Assembly: GCF_040544555.1 (NCBI RefSeq)
Contig: NZ_JBEPKD010000001.1
Coordinates: forward strand, 372,001-436,000
DNA from: Halalkalibacter oceani
GTDB taxonomy: Bacteria > Bacillota > Bacilli > Bacillales > Bacillaceae_D
Reading direction: 5' to 3'
DNA length: 64,000 bases
In this document: positions 43,532-51,150 of the stretch, in pieces
Numbering within the stretch: position 1 is the first letter of the stretch
Layout of the letters: each line of letters begins with the position of its first letter
The notes under the pieces: generated by a model
Told to the model about the DNA's origin: nothing
The model's database searches: none
What the model saw: only the letters and a program-made list of their open reading frames with translations
Position numbers and translations under genes: made by a program

Positions 43532-44602
43532 TTAGCGCAACGCACGAACGAGCTGTAAAATTTTCTCGGCATGCGGTCCCATTTCCGCCGCTAATTGATC
43601 CTGAATCGGTTCGGCCGCTTCCATAAAGCCCGACTTGTCTACCTCCTTCACCACTTTCACTCCAAGCTCTTCCAGTTCGGCCAACGACTCCGCTTCCAGC
43701 TCCAATGCCTTCTTCGGCTGGTTTTTGCCGACTTCATCAGCGGCAGCCTGAACCCATTCCCTTTCTTCTTCCGTTAAGCTTTCCATCACTTTGTCGCTCG
43801 CCCAGACGACGGAATTGTTGGCGGCATGCTGAGTAATCGAGAGGATCGGGGCAACCTCATAATGCTTGTTTTCCAAATAAACATTAATGCCGTTTTCAGC
43901 GATATCCATTACTCCGGTCTGGAGTGACGTGTAGACTTCGCCAAAAGCCATATGAACGGTTTGCGCTCCATAGGCCGGCATATGCACGTCCTCGGTTCTT
44001 GTGGCTTGTACGCGAATTTTTTTGCCATTGAGATCGTCGACGCTCTGAATTTCATCCTTGGAATACATATTGCGCAAACCTAGCGTCATCGGCGACAATA
44101 CTTGTGCTCCGGTTACCGACTCACTGAACATATCCTTCAATGCCTGCGTGACTTCCGGATCAGCCAAGGCGCGGGCGAGGTGGTCTTCATCCTCAAAAAT
44201 ATAATGCAAGGAAAAAACGGCTGACTGCTCCGCTACAGTTGTCGCATTCGCAGTAGAACTGATAATAAAGTCAATATCTCCGGAACGAACCTTTTGCAGC
44301 ATTTCAGGCTCTGAGCCAAGCTGAGCTCCCGGATAATGGGCAATCGTCATCTTGCCGCCGCTTAATTCTTCAAGCTTCTCACGAAAAATTTCTCCGGCGA
44401 TTCCGTAACCGGTGGACTGCGGCTGGTCGTAGCCGAATGAAAATGTTCGCACTTCTCCATTATTTGCGGCCTCCCCGCCGGCATCAGGCGCCGGTGCATC
44501 CGGAGTTTGTGCAGGATCGCTTGACGTTCCGCCCCCGCAGGCAGCAAGCATCATGATAACGCTTACAAATAAAATCACCGTAAGACCTCTTTTTTTTCCC
44601 AT
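43532..44602 (-). CDS. TRAP transporter solute-binding lipoprotein (DctP), cluster 1
   Basis: The 356-residue protein carries a lipoprotein signal ending MMLAACGGG and an acidic linker rich in Pro and Asp. The binding domain shows KIRVQATRTEDVHM with the carboxylate-binding Arg and FGEVYTSLQTGVMDIAENG. TRAP binding proteins of this type bind organic or sugar acids. AGGAGGAG precedes the ATG. It is the first gene of the 12-gene operon. Confidence 0.93.
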   Translation of the reverse strand: MGKKRGLTVILFVSVIMMLAACGGGTSSDPAQTPDAPAPDAGGEAANNGEVRTFSFGYDQPQSTGYGIAGEIFREKLEELSGGKMTIAHYPGAQLGSEPEMLQKVRSGDIDFIISSTANATTVAEQSAVFSLHYIFEDEDHLARALADPEVTQALKDMFSESVTGAQVLSPMTLGLRNMYSKDEIQSVDDLNGKKIRVQATRTEDVHMPAYGAQTVHMAFGEVYTSLQTGVMDIAENGINVYLENKHYEVAPILSITQHAANNSVVWASDKVMESLTEEEREWVQAAADEVGKNQPKKALELEAESLAELEELGVKVVKEVDKSGFMEAAEPIQDQLAAEMGPHAEKILQLVRALR

Positions 44603-44683
44603 ATTATCTCCTCCTTACCTGTTATCGTCTTGCGAAGTCAGTCGTTTTCCCCACCTCCTTTCAGTGATAAAGGGCGATCTTAA

Positions 44684-44696
44684 GAAAACGTTTACA
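44684..44696 (-). promoter_or_regulatory. Operator O2, cre/LacI-type TGTAAACGTTTTC
   Basis: On the minus strand the site reads TGTAAACGTTTTC, close to the CcpA cre consensus TGWAANCGNTNWCA. It lies between promoter and dctP and is identical to the site 84 bp upstream. Confidence 0.65.
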
Positions 44697-44758
44697 TTTT
44701 TTTCGACAAAATCTTTGAATTAAAAGCGGTTAAATTGGAGTAATCAGCTAAATTACGC

Positions 44759-44780
44759 ATAATACAAGAAAACGTTTACA
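44759..44780 (-). promoter_or_regulatory. Promoter region and operator O1 of the 12-gene operon
   Basis: The second copy of TGTAAACGTTTTC (44768-44780, minus strand) lies immediately upstream of TATTAT (44759-44764), a candidate -10, so a bound repressor would block polymerase. The -35 is weak. Centre spacing to O2 is 84 bp, eight helical turns. Confidence 0.6.
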
Positions 44781-44923
44781 ATAAAATCCTCGCTTATTCA
44801 CGTTTATTCTAGCGGCTCAGAATCGATCAGTCAATATAATTCTGAATATTTTTATTATTTAAAATCTCTTTCCCGTATGAAAATCAGCAATTTTGCTTAT
44901 GATTAATCTTGAAAGGAGGCATT

Positions 44924-45445
44924 ATGAGACAAGCTGTTTTTTTAGACCGGGATGGGGTAATAAATGAAGTGTTATCGAAACGAGTGAGATTCGTCAATCG
45001 TCCATCGCATTTTTTCTTGTTAGATGGTGTCGGTGAAGCGATACATCTTCTCAACCGGGCGAACTGGCCGGTATTTGTCGTAACAAACCAGGGCGGCGTC
45101 GGCCTTGGCTACATGAGTGAAGCTTCCCTCCAGGAGGTTCATCAGGAGATGATCAGGCAGCTGGCTGCTTACGAGGCCAGAATCACGGCGATTGCCTATT
45201 GTGCGCACGCTCCCCATGCAGGCTGCGCCTGCCGCAAACCAGGCTCGAAAATGCTTGAAGATTTAGCCGTGAGATATGATGTTGATCTTGCAGCAAGCGT
45301 GATGGTCGGCGACCGGCAGGCTGATATTGAAGCGGGCAAAAAAGCGGGATGCACGACAATTGGCATTGGACAAAACGTGACCGGCGCCGATGCTCATTTC
45401 CCAAGCCTGCGTGCCGCCGTACCATGGATTCTCTCCAATACTTGA
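44924..45445 (+). CDS. HAD-IIIA phosphatase, GmhB-like
   Basis: The 173-residue protein has the HAD motif FLDRDGVINEV with both aspartates, VFVVTNQGGVGLGYM, the zinc-binding cluster CAHAPHAGCACRKPGSKML, and VGDRQADIEAGKKAGC. It matches histidinol-phosphate/heptose-bisphosphate phosphatases. GAAAGGAGG precedes ATG 44924. It stands alone, divergent from the TRAP operon; no heptose pathway is nearby. Confidence 0.88.
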   Translation: MRQAVFLDRDGVINEVLSKRVRFVNRPSHFFLLDGVGEAIHLLNRANWPVFVVTNQGGVGLGYMSEASLQEVHQEMIRQLAAYEARITAIAYCAHAPHAGCACRKPGSKMLEDLAVRYDVDLAASVMVGDRQADIEAGKKAGCTTIGIGQNVTGADAHFPSLRAAVPWILSNT

Positions 45446-45457
45446 GGAGGCGGCGGC

Positions 45458-45901
45458 TCAGCCCTTTGCCAGACGCTTCTGCTCCCTCCGTAACTCCTGC
45501 AGTTTATGTTTTATTTCCTGCACACTCATTTGATTGTTAGTCGTCAGCTCTTCATGAAGGACCATTAAATAATAGTCGATCTCCTGATAAATCTCGCGGG
45601 CTGTCCGTTTTCTTTTTTGCTCCAGCCTCTTCCTCGTTTTCAACGTAAATTGAATCGAGAAATCAAGTACTTGCAGCACAGGGAAACTAATGATTTGGGC
45701 CCGCAGAAGCTCGAGGTAATGTTTATGACGACGGAATGTTAATAAATTCCGCTCCTCTGAATTATAAATGTGCAAAATCATCGTCCCTTTATGAAACCCC
45801 CAAAATATTTGAAATTGCTGGTTCAAACAAGCCTGGACAATTCCTTTTAACTCCTTACGCGTTATAGCGAGTGATAAGTCTTCATGAACAAGTTTTTTCA
45901 T
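45458..45901 (-). CDS. Hypothetical basic protein with C-terminal coiled coil
   Basis: The 147-residue product begins MKKLVHEDLSLAITRKELKG and is rich in Lys, Arg and Leu. Residues 105-147 form a long amphipathic helix (MSVQEIKHKLQELRREQKRL). No signal or membrane segment is present. GGTG before the ATG is a modest ribosome binding site. I do not recognise a family; the coding frame is intact and no rival frame is better. Confidence 0.6.
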   Translation of the reverse strand: MKKLVHEDLSLAITRKELKGIVQACLNQQFQIFWGFHKGTMILHIYNSEERNLLTFRRHKHYLELLRAQIISFPVLQVLDFSIQFTLKTRKRLEQKRKRTAREIYQEIDYYLMVLHEELTTNNQMSVQEIKHKLQELRREQKRLAKG

Positions 45902-46009
45902 TCAGTTCACCAACTTTCACAAGTGATCGCCTGCCAGAAAGCGTTTTCACCTCTTTATTTTATCCTATTCACTGATTTTCGTCATTATGTCAGTTTTATT
46001 GTTTACATA

Positions 46010-46365
46010 ATAAAATTATAGGAAATAGGAAAACACGTAGCGTCCTTTCTTAGAAGCCGACGCCCTTCCTCGAATCAACCCGAAAACTTTTCTACTTTCT
46101 TATCTTTAAAAAAATCGAAGCAACTTCCCCTCTTTCCATTTCTAATTTGCTTACCATAATTTTATTGGACTATCCTTCCGATGATTCCCTACTAAATTCG
46201 CAAATAGAAGCAATACATTTATTTTTCTGAAATATCTTTTAGGTCATTTTTACTATTTTTTGTTTTTTCGTACACGCTCCGTTAATAATACGGTAGAATC
46301 AAAATCGTGTTTCCTTTTAAACAGATCGCACACTCTCTATATTTTATGATGAAAGGAGTTTATCT
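46010..46365. other. Intergenic region upstream of the AbgT-family gene
   Basis: The gap 45902-46367 is AT-rich. It holds repeat copy B (46054-46119) and, at 46279-46293, the palindrome CCGTTAATAATACGG just upstream of TAGAAT, which may be an operator with a -10. I see no further gene. Confidence 0.4.
46054..46119 (+). repeat. Dispersed intergenic repeat, copy B
   Basis: See 5168-5233: the first 33 nt match copy A at about 28 positions, and both run into poly-A. It lies in the 5' region of the AbgT-family gene, in contrast to copy A at a 3' end. Confidence 0.5.
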
Positions 46366-46367
46366 TG

Positions 46368-47912
46368 ATGGATGATTCAATAAAGAAGCAAGGTATTTTC
46401 GGAAAATTTCTAAGCTTCATTGAGCGAGTTGGTAATAAATTGCCTCATCCGATTACGCTTTTTGCTATATTAGCCGTCGTTGTTGTGTTTCTGTCCGCTC
46501 TACTATCTTCCTTTGACATCAGCGTCGAGAATCCGACCGAGCCCGGTGAAACGTTGGCCATCACCAATCTGTTAAGCGGAGAGGGAATCGCTTATATTGT
46601 CACAAGCATGGTCAGCAATTTTATCAACTTTGCTCCGCTCGGTGTCGTCCTCGCGACGATGATCGGGATTGGCGTCGCCGAAAGAAGTCAGCTTATTAGC
46701 GCTGCGCTGCGCGGCCTTGTCACTTCTGTCCCGAGCCGCTTAATTACCGCTGCCTTGGTTTTCGCCGGGATTATGTCAAGCGTCGCTTCCGACGCCGGCT
46801 ATGTTGTTCTTCCTCCATTAGGAGCGCTGCTCTTTGTTGCGTTAGGACGCCATCCTCTCGCCGGGCTTGCTGCTGCTTTTGCGGGCGTCTCCGCCGGTTT
46901 CAGCGCGAATTTATTTCTCTCTGCCACAGATCCGATGCTTGGCGAACTGACAAGACAGGCGGCGGCGACGTTTGATCCAGCCTATGCTGAGACGATCAAT
47001 ATTGCGATGAACTACTACTTTATCGCGGTCTCTGTATTCGTCTTGACCATTGCCGGAACGTTCGTCACTGAAAAAATCGTCGAACCGAGACTTGGCACGT
47101 ACAAAAACAAGCTGGAGGCAAGCCCTACGGGAATCGACTACTTACAAAAAGACGAAAAGCGCGCCCTCACATGGGCAGGTATTTCAATGGTTATTGTCGC
47201 TGTCATTATGTCTCTGCTTGTGTTACCTGAATGGGGACCTCTGCGCGGGGAAGGGCCGAACCCGATCGCCAATTCTCCGTTTATGCGCTCGTTGGGCCCT
47301 GTTATTTTAGTGCTGTTCCTCGTCCCGGGGATTGTGTACGGCGTGTTAATGAAGACGATTCGTAATGACAAAGATGTCGCGAACCAAATGTCCGATACGA
47401 TGGCTTCGATGGGGATGTTTGTTGTTCTCGCCTTTACGGCCGGTCAATTTGTTGCCTATTTCAATGAAACGAATATGGGGATTGTTCTTGGTGTGTATGG
47501 AGCTGAGTTTTTGCAGAGTGTGAATTTCACGGGAATTCCGTTAGTTCTTGCCTTCATCGCTGTGACTGGATTGATTAATTTATTTATCGGCAGCGCCTCG
47601 GCGAAATGGGCGATTATGGCTCCGGTATTCATTCCGATTATGATGCAGCTCGGCTATTCTCCGGAACTGACACAAATGGCGTACCGGATCGCTGATTCGA
47701 CGACCAACATTATTTCACCATTGATGACCTACTTCGCGATTATCATCGCCTTTGCGCAAAAGTATGATAAGAAGATGGGGATTGGGACACTTATTTCCGT
47801 CATGGTCCCATACTCGATTGTTTTCTCAATCGTTTGGACGGCTATGTTAATCATCTGGATGCTGCTCGGAATTGATCTCGGGCCGGCCTCGCCGATTCAC
47901 TATCCTTCATAG
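46368..47912 (+). CDS. AbgT family transporter
   Basis: The 514-residue protein has about twelve spans and the family blocks RVGNKLPHPITLFAILA, GVAERSQLISAALRGLV, SSVASDAGYVVLPPLGALLF and GSASAKWAIMAPVFIPIMMQ, and ends with FAQKYDKKMGIGTLISVM. AbgT proteins import p-aminobenzoyl-glutamate or export sulphonamides. AAAGGAG precedes ATG 46368. The gene is monocistronic and no abgA/abgB partner is present; an M20 peptidase lies far away at 62 kb. Confidence 0.92.
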   Translation: MDDSIKKQGIFGKFLSFIERVGNKLPHPITLFAILAVVVVFLSALLSSFDISVENPTEPGETLAITNLLSGEGIAYIVTSMVSNFINFAPLGVVLATMIGIGVAERSQLISAALRGLVTSVPSRLITAALVFAGIMSSVASDAGYVVLPPLGALLFVALGRHPLAGLAAAFAGVSAGFSANLFLSATDPMLGELTRQAAATFDPAYAETINIAMNYYFIAVSVFVLTIAGTFVTEKIVEPRLGTYKNKLEASPTGIDYLQKDEKRALTWAGISMVIVAVIMSLLVLPEWGPLRGEGPNPIANSPFMRSLGPVILVLFLVPGIVYGVLMKTIRNDKDVANQMSDTMASMGMFVVLAFTAGQFVAYFNETNMGIVLGVYGAEFLQSVNFTGIPLVLAFIAVTGLINLFIGSASAKWAIMAPVFIPIMMQLGYSPELTQMAYRIADSTTNIISPLMTYFAIIIAFAQKYDKKMGIGTLISVMVPYSIVFSIVWTAMLIIWMLLGIDLGPASPIHYPS

Positions 47913-47947
47913 CAAAACTTGTTCAAACCGACTTTAAAAATGTACTT

Positions 47948-47980
47948 AAAAAGGGTGCCCCTTTAAGGGACACCCTTTTT
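47948..47980. terminator. Bidirectional terminator between AbgT-family and csp genes
   Basis: AAAAAGGGTGCCC pairs with GGACACCCTTTTT (one mismatch), with A and T runs suiting both directions. Confidence 0.85.
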
Positions 47981-47991
47981 ATATAAGCAAA

Positions 47992-48195
47992 TTAAAGTTT
48001 TACAACGTTAGCTGCTTGTGGTCCACGGTCGCCTTCAACGATTTCAAATTCAACAGATTGACCTTCGTCAAGTGTTTTGAAACCTTCGCCAGTGATAGCA
48101 CTGAAGTGTACGAATACGTCGTTTCCGCCTTCTACTTCAATGAAACCGAATCCTTTTTCTGCATTGAACCATTTAACTGTTCCAGTTTGTGCCAT
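47992..48195 (-). CDS. Cold shock protein, CspA/CspB family
   Basis: The 67-residue single-stranded nucleic acid-binding protein has both RNA-binding motifs, KGFGFIEV and VFVHFSAI, and ends GPQAANVVKL. It melts mRNA structure at low temperature. The ribosome binding site (GGGG, 9 nt before ATG) is weak. A sigma-A promoter lies over 300 nt upstream, giving the long leader typical of cold shock mRNAs. Confidence 0.96.
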   Translation of the reverse strand: MAQTGTVKWFNAEKGFGFIEVEGGNDVFVHFSAITGEGFKTLDEGQSVEFEIVEGDRGPQAANVVKL

Positions 48196-48267
48196 GCTAA
48201 AAACCCCAATCTTAATATTATTTACTTAATATGCTAATCATATTTACAAACCAAGGTAAATAAAAAA

Positions 48268-48327
48268 TTCACATATTATAAGGAACATCAATCACAAATC
48301 GAGTGAATATCCCTTATAACATGTGAA
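48268..48327 (-). promoter_or_regulatory. 16-bp stem-loop in the csp leader
   Basis: TTCACATATTATAAGG (48268-48283) pairs with CCTTATAACATGTGAA (48312-48327) over 16 bp with one G-U pair and a 28-nt loop. It lies some 75 nt upstream of the start codon within the predicted leader, so it may be a temperature-responsive element. Confidence 0.55.
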
Positions 48328-48515
48328 TACCAAACTCTTATGAATCTGTGTTTCTTATTTGATGAGCAAAACTAAATATAAATTGGTTATCAAGGATCTA
48401 GTATCAATCTTCAATCGATGAAAGCCCTACCTCTCATTCATCTTTACGGTTCCTTGACCGCGCCAGTGGAATGAAAAGAGCTATCTTGGGAATGAAGTCG
48501 ACAACCATTGACTTT

Positions 48516-48544
48516 ACTATAACTTATTATTGACAAAAATGCAA
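48516..48544 (-). promoter_or_regulatory. csp promoter
   Basis: TTGCAT and TATAGT lie 17 nt apart on the minus strand. The predicted start near 48509 gives a leader of about 310 nt. The rest of the gap 48328-48515 shows no gene. Confidence 0.65.
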
Positions 48545-48632
48545 GCGCAATAATTTACTTTTCACCATTCCTGCCGCCTCCTTCTGTTTCATAACAGAAA
48601 GCAGAAAAGCTTGAGACTCAACTAGCTTACAG

Positions 48633-48668
48633 GCTGGACAAAAGGTAAAACACAACCTTTTGTCCAGC
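48633..48668. terminator. F1 family hairpin, 3' of the 32-residue gene
   Basis: GCTGGACAAAAGG pairs with CCTTTTGTCCAGC around TAAAACACAA. No T run follows on either strand. It ends 16 nt from the stop of the minus-strand small gene. Confidence 0.55.
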
Positions 48669-48683
48669 TTCCTTTACTCAAGA

Positions 48684-48782
48684 TCAAGTACGGCTGTAGT
48701 AATCATTAATCGATTCAAGGATCGTCGGCTCTTCTTTCACTTCAACCGGCTTGCGGTCAGTTTCCTTGCTCTGTTTTCTCAC
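48684..48782 (-). CDS. 32-residue charged peptide gene
   Basis: A GTG-TGA frame encodes MRKQSKETDRKPVEVKEEPT followed by ILESINDYYSRT, highly charged and soluble. The ribosome binding site GGGAGGGAG is very strong and well placed. A consensus promoter lies 110 nt upstream and an F1 hairpin just downstream, so the unit looks complete: promoter, microsatellite leader, small gene, hairpin. I do not recognise the peptide. Confidence 0.55.
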   Translation of the reverse strand: MRKQSKETDRKPVEVKEEPTILESINDYYSRT

Positions 48783-48822
48783 GATGATCTCCCTCCCGTT
48801 TTTTGTTATTCATTACCTGTGC

Positions 48823-48886
48823 TCTTCTCTTTCTCTTTCTCTTTCTCTTTCTCTTTCTCTTTCTCTTTCTCTTTCTCTTTCTCTTA
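48823..48886 (-). repeat. Hexanucleotide microsatellite (CTCTTT)n
   Basis: About ten perfect copies of CTCTTT (GAGAAA-type purine repeat on the transcribed minus strand) lie between the promoter and the ribosome binding site of the 32-residue gene. Two open frames through the repeat on the plus strand are artefacts of its low complexity. Confidence 0.95.
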
Positions 48887-48891
48887 CCGCT

Positions 48892-48920
48892 AGTATATTC
48901 TTCTGTTATACAATAGTCAA
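48892..48920 (-). promoter_or_regulatory. Promoter of the 32-residue gene
   Basis: TTGACT and TATACT are exactly 17 nt apart on the minus strand. The predicted start falls at the edge of the microsatellite. Confidence 0.72.
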
Positions 48921-49007
48921 CCTTTTTCGGAAAATTGTATTATTACATAATGTATTTTGTTTCAAAAAAAAGTGTGGCAAGGTTCTCTCCCCTTCACCAC
49001 AACGGTT

Positions 49008-49157
49008 TTAATTCTTTTTCAGCTGTTGCTCAATTTGCAGTAAATGTTCATCGGCACGTTTGTTGACGATGGTTTCAAGAGTATGAGACATATGATTCCC
49101 GAACATCATCACCCCAAAAAACAAAGTAAAAAAGCAAATACTAAACACGATCACCAT
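49008..49157 (-). CDS. Small membrane peptide, about 49 residues
   Basis: The product has one span (VIVFSICFFTLFFGVMMFG) followed by a helical, charged tail (NKRADEHLLQIEQQLKKN). GGGGGAG lies 9 nt upstream of ATG 49157; an in-frame GTG at 49160 and an ATG at 49178 are alternatives. It is divergent from a lipoprotein gene. I do not recognise a family. Confidence 0.5.
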   Translation of the reverse strand: MVIVFSICFFTLFFGVMMFGNHMSHTLETIVNKRADEHLLQIEQQLKKN

Positions 49158-49281
49158 CACGCTCCGCTCCCCCTTCATGCCTTTCTACCATGTATACGGT
49201 TTACCGGAGGCAGTCATGCATAAAAAAAGCGTCTGCTTCCATACTAAAGAAAAATTGGTTATGAAAGAGAGTTGAAGATAC

Positions 49282-49848
49282 GTGTTTAGTCGAGCCTTCC
49301 TCACCTTTATGCTTCCTTTATTTTTGCTGCTTTTTGGCTGTGCAATGAATCCGCAGGACGACCTGATGAAAAATCTCGATGCAGAGCAGCATAAACGAGC
49401 AGACAGCTTAGCTCTACATTCCAACAATACAGATCAAAATAAAGTTCGCGGCTTGCAGACGAACGACCTCCAGTCTTTTGCCAGTGAAGTTGGCTACTAT
49501 CTTTCACAATCCGGCGAGCTGTTGCAGCAAATTTCTCCCTATTTTGATACTCCGAACTTGGGCGAGGGAGAGCTCGATCACATTTATGCCGCCTTAACGG
49601 CCTTTGAAGCGCAGAGTGAGCAGCTGCAAACGTTGTCGCACCCGCCTGAATTTAATGGCTTTTTCCAAGTTCAGATGAGTACGCTGATTGAAGCCCGGGC
49701 TCTCGCTGACCTGATTACAGCAGTGGCCGAAACCGGTGATATGTCACAGCTGGCGAACGGAAGAATTTATTATGAAAATGTCGTCATGGCTCATAAGCTG
49801 ATGGAACGGGAATATTTAAATGTCTCCGAAGAGCACGGCCTTTACTAA
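49282..49848 (+). CDS. Hypothetical lipoprotein
   Basis: The 188-residue protein starts at GTG 49282 with a signal of about 20 residues ending LLLFGC, a lipobox, and continues as a helical extracellular domain (SFASEVGYYLSQSGELLQQI, then ALTAFEAQSEQLQTLSHPPE). The HPPEF turn and helix pattern suggest a four-helix bundle. The ribosome binding site (GAGAGTTG) is weak. I do not recognise a function. Confidence 0.65.
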   Translation: MFSRAFLTFMLPLFLLLFGCAMNPQDDLMKNLDAEQHKRADSLALHSNNTDQNKVRGLQTNDLQSFASEVGYYLSQSGELLQQISPYFDTPNLGEGELDHIYAALTAFEAQSEQLQTLSHPPEFNGFFQVQMSTLIEARALADLITAVAETGDMSQLANGRIYYENVVMAHKLMEREYLNVSEEHGLY

Positions 49849-49861
49849 CAAATGCACCAAA

Positions 49862-49908
49862 CTGAAAAAAGGTTGTTCCAATCATAAGATGGCACAACTT
49901 TCTTTCAG
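49862..49908. terminator. Convergent hairpin between two lipoprotein genes
   Basis: CTGAAAAAAGGTTGTTCCA pairs imperfectly with TGGCACAACTTTCTTTCAG, with A and T tracts on both sides. Confidence 0.55.
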
Positions 49909-49933
49909 GAAAATAAGCGGACGGCGCATGCCG

Positions 49934-50638
49934 TTACCTGCGTCCTTGAATCGTATCATCAATCAGATCGGCGAGCTCGCCGACGGCGCCGCCCACTCCT
50001 TCAAAAGGATGTGGCCAGGAGACATGATGCTCAATCGCATTCATTTGGTTAATCAAACGTCGGTTCGTTGTAATATAAACAGTTGATCCGCCAATCTCAT
50101 CACGGATTTCATTTTCGACTGATTTGATTAGTTTCTTTCGATCCTGTTCATATGATTCAATGCCGATAATGATTTGATCGTCTTCGGCCAGCACATGAGC
50201 ATCTTCAATATGTTCAAGGGCTTCTATCCGTTGTTCAATGCGGCGGAGTCTTTCTCCTTGCGCTGTTTGTTCGGTTTGAGCCTGATAAGATTTCCTCTGC
50301 AAGTACGGCTTATCACGATGAGCGTATTTATCCCGCAGAACATTCGGTCGGTTATTCAGCACCCTTTCCCCGCGTTTCGTACTTAAAATTCGTTTATTCG
50401 TCGTATATTGGCCTTCATGCCGAAGGGAATGTACAGGATCCGTCAACCCTTTCGGCGCGCGATCAGGCACGACCAAGTCCATTAAGGGGCCTTCCAAGCC
50501 ACGGACACGCGCTACTCCATAGCCGCTGAATCCTTCCTCACGATTAGAATTCGCTCCCATTACAGACTTTTGTTCTACTTGACATCCTCCACAAAAAAGA
50601 ATGCCCATTATAAGGATGATCGAAATGATTTTTTTCAT
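49934..50638 (-). CDS. YhcN/YlaJ family spore lipoprotein
   Basis: The 234-residue product has a lipoprotein signal ending ILFCGGCQ and a C-terminal YhcN/YlaJ domain: GERLRRIEQRIEALEHIEDA, HVLAEDDQIIIGIESYEQDR and GGSTVYITTNRRLINQMNAI. Members are lipoproteins of the inner spore membrane made late in sporulation and linked to germination. A basic, Arg-rich middle region (about 85-135) is unusual for such a short protein. GGGAGG lies before the ATG. Confidence 0.87.
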   Translation of the reverse strand: MKKIISIILIMGILFCGGCQVEQKSVMGANSNREEGFSGYGVARVRGLEGPLMDLVVPDRAPKGLTDPVHSLRHEGQYTTNKRILSTKRGERVLNNRPNVLRDKYAHRDKPYLQRKSYQAQTEQTAQGERLRRIEQRIEALEHIEDAHVLAEDDQIIIGIESYEQDRKKLIKSVENEIRDEIGGSTVYITTNRRLINQMNAIEHHVSWPHPFEGVGGAVGELADLIDDTIQGRR

Positions 50639-50872
50639 TGGTACCTCCCTTCTTTTTGTTTAGTTTACGACATTCTTTTTATTTCACTCTTGCAATATTC
50701 AACAGGAATGGTGCAACACTCCACAGAGAAAAGTGTCGAACTTTCGGGGATTTTCATTTTTTCTGACTACTTTCGTGGAATTGCTTTTTTATTTACAAAA
50801 ACCGGGTATAATGTAGCATTGTGATAGATAAAAACAATGTGCATTTTGCAAAATATAAGATGGAGTGAAGCA

Positions 50873-51028
50873 ATGTATTATTTAAAAATCGAACAGAAAA
50901 GGGAACAAATGTTGACACTTGCCAAAACATACGGATTGACCGCCGACGTCACCGTACAGTGCAGCCAGGAGCTTGACAAGCTGCTCAACCAATTGCAGGC
51001 GAAAATGGTGCCTTTCTTAATGAAATAA
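50873..51028 (+). CDS. Spo0E-like aspartyl-phosphate phosphatase
   Basis: The 51-residue peptide has two predicted helices joined by a loop and the family signature SQELDKLL near residue 32, in which the Ser and Asp are hallmarks of Spo0E-type phosphatases. Members remove phosphate from Spo0A and delay sporulation. GGAGTG lies 9 nt before the ATG and a TATAAT (50807-50812) lies further upstream. Length fits the family (50-85 aa). Confidence 0.78.
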   Translation: MYYLKIEQKREQMLTLAKTYGLTADVTVQCSQELDKLLNQLQAKMVPFLMK

Positions 51029-51150
51029 TCGGACAGATGGGTGATCCGAGCAACCTGTGTTTTCCTTTGAATCACCTTCATCTTGACCAGAAGCGGCGCA
51101 ACGGCTTTGATCAATCTTTTTACGAAATAATTGAAATTCGCCCTAAAGTA

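Noticed and set aside
48660..49011. Two frames encoding long Ser/Phe and Ser/Leu repeats on the plus strand
   Set aside because: They are translations of the CTCTTT microsatellite and have no start signals.
50639..50872. A sigma F/G promoter for the YhcN/YlaJ-like gene
   Set aside because: A GAATA element is present but no CATnnTA-type -10 at the right distance, so I do not call it.
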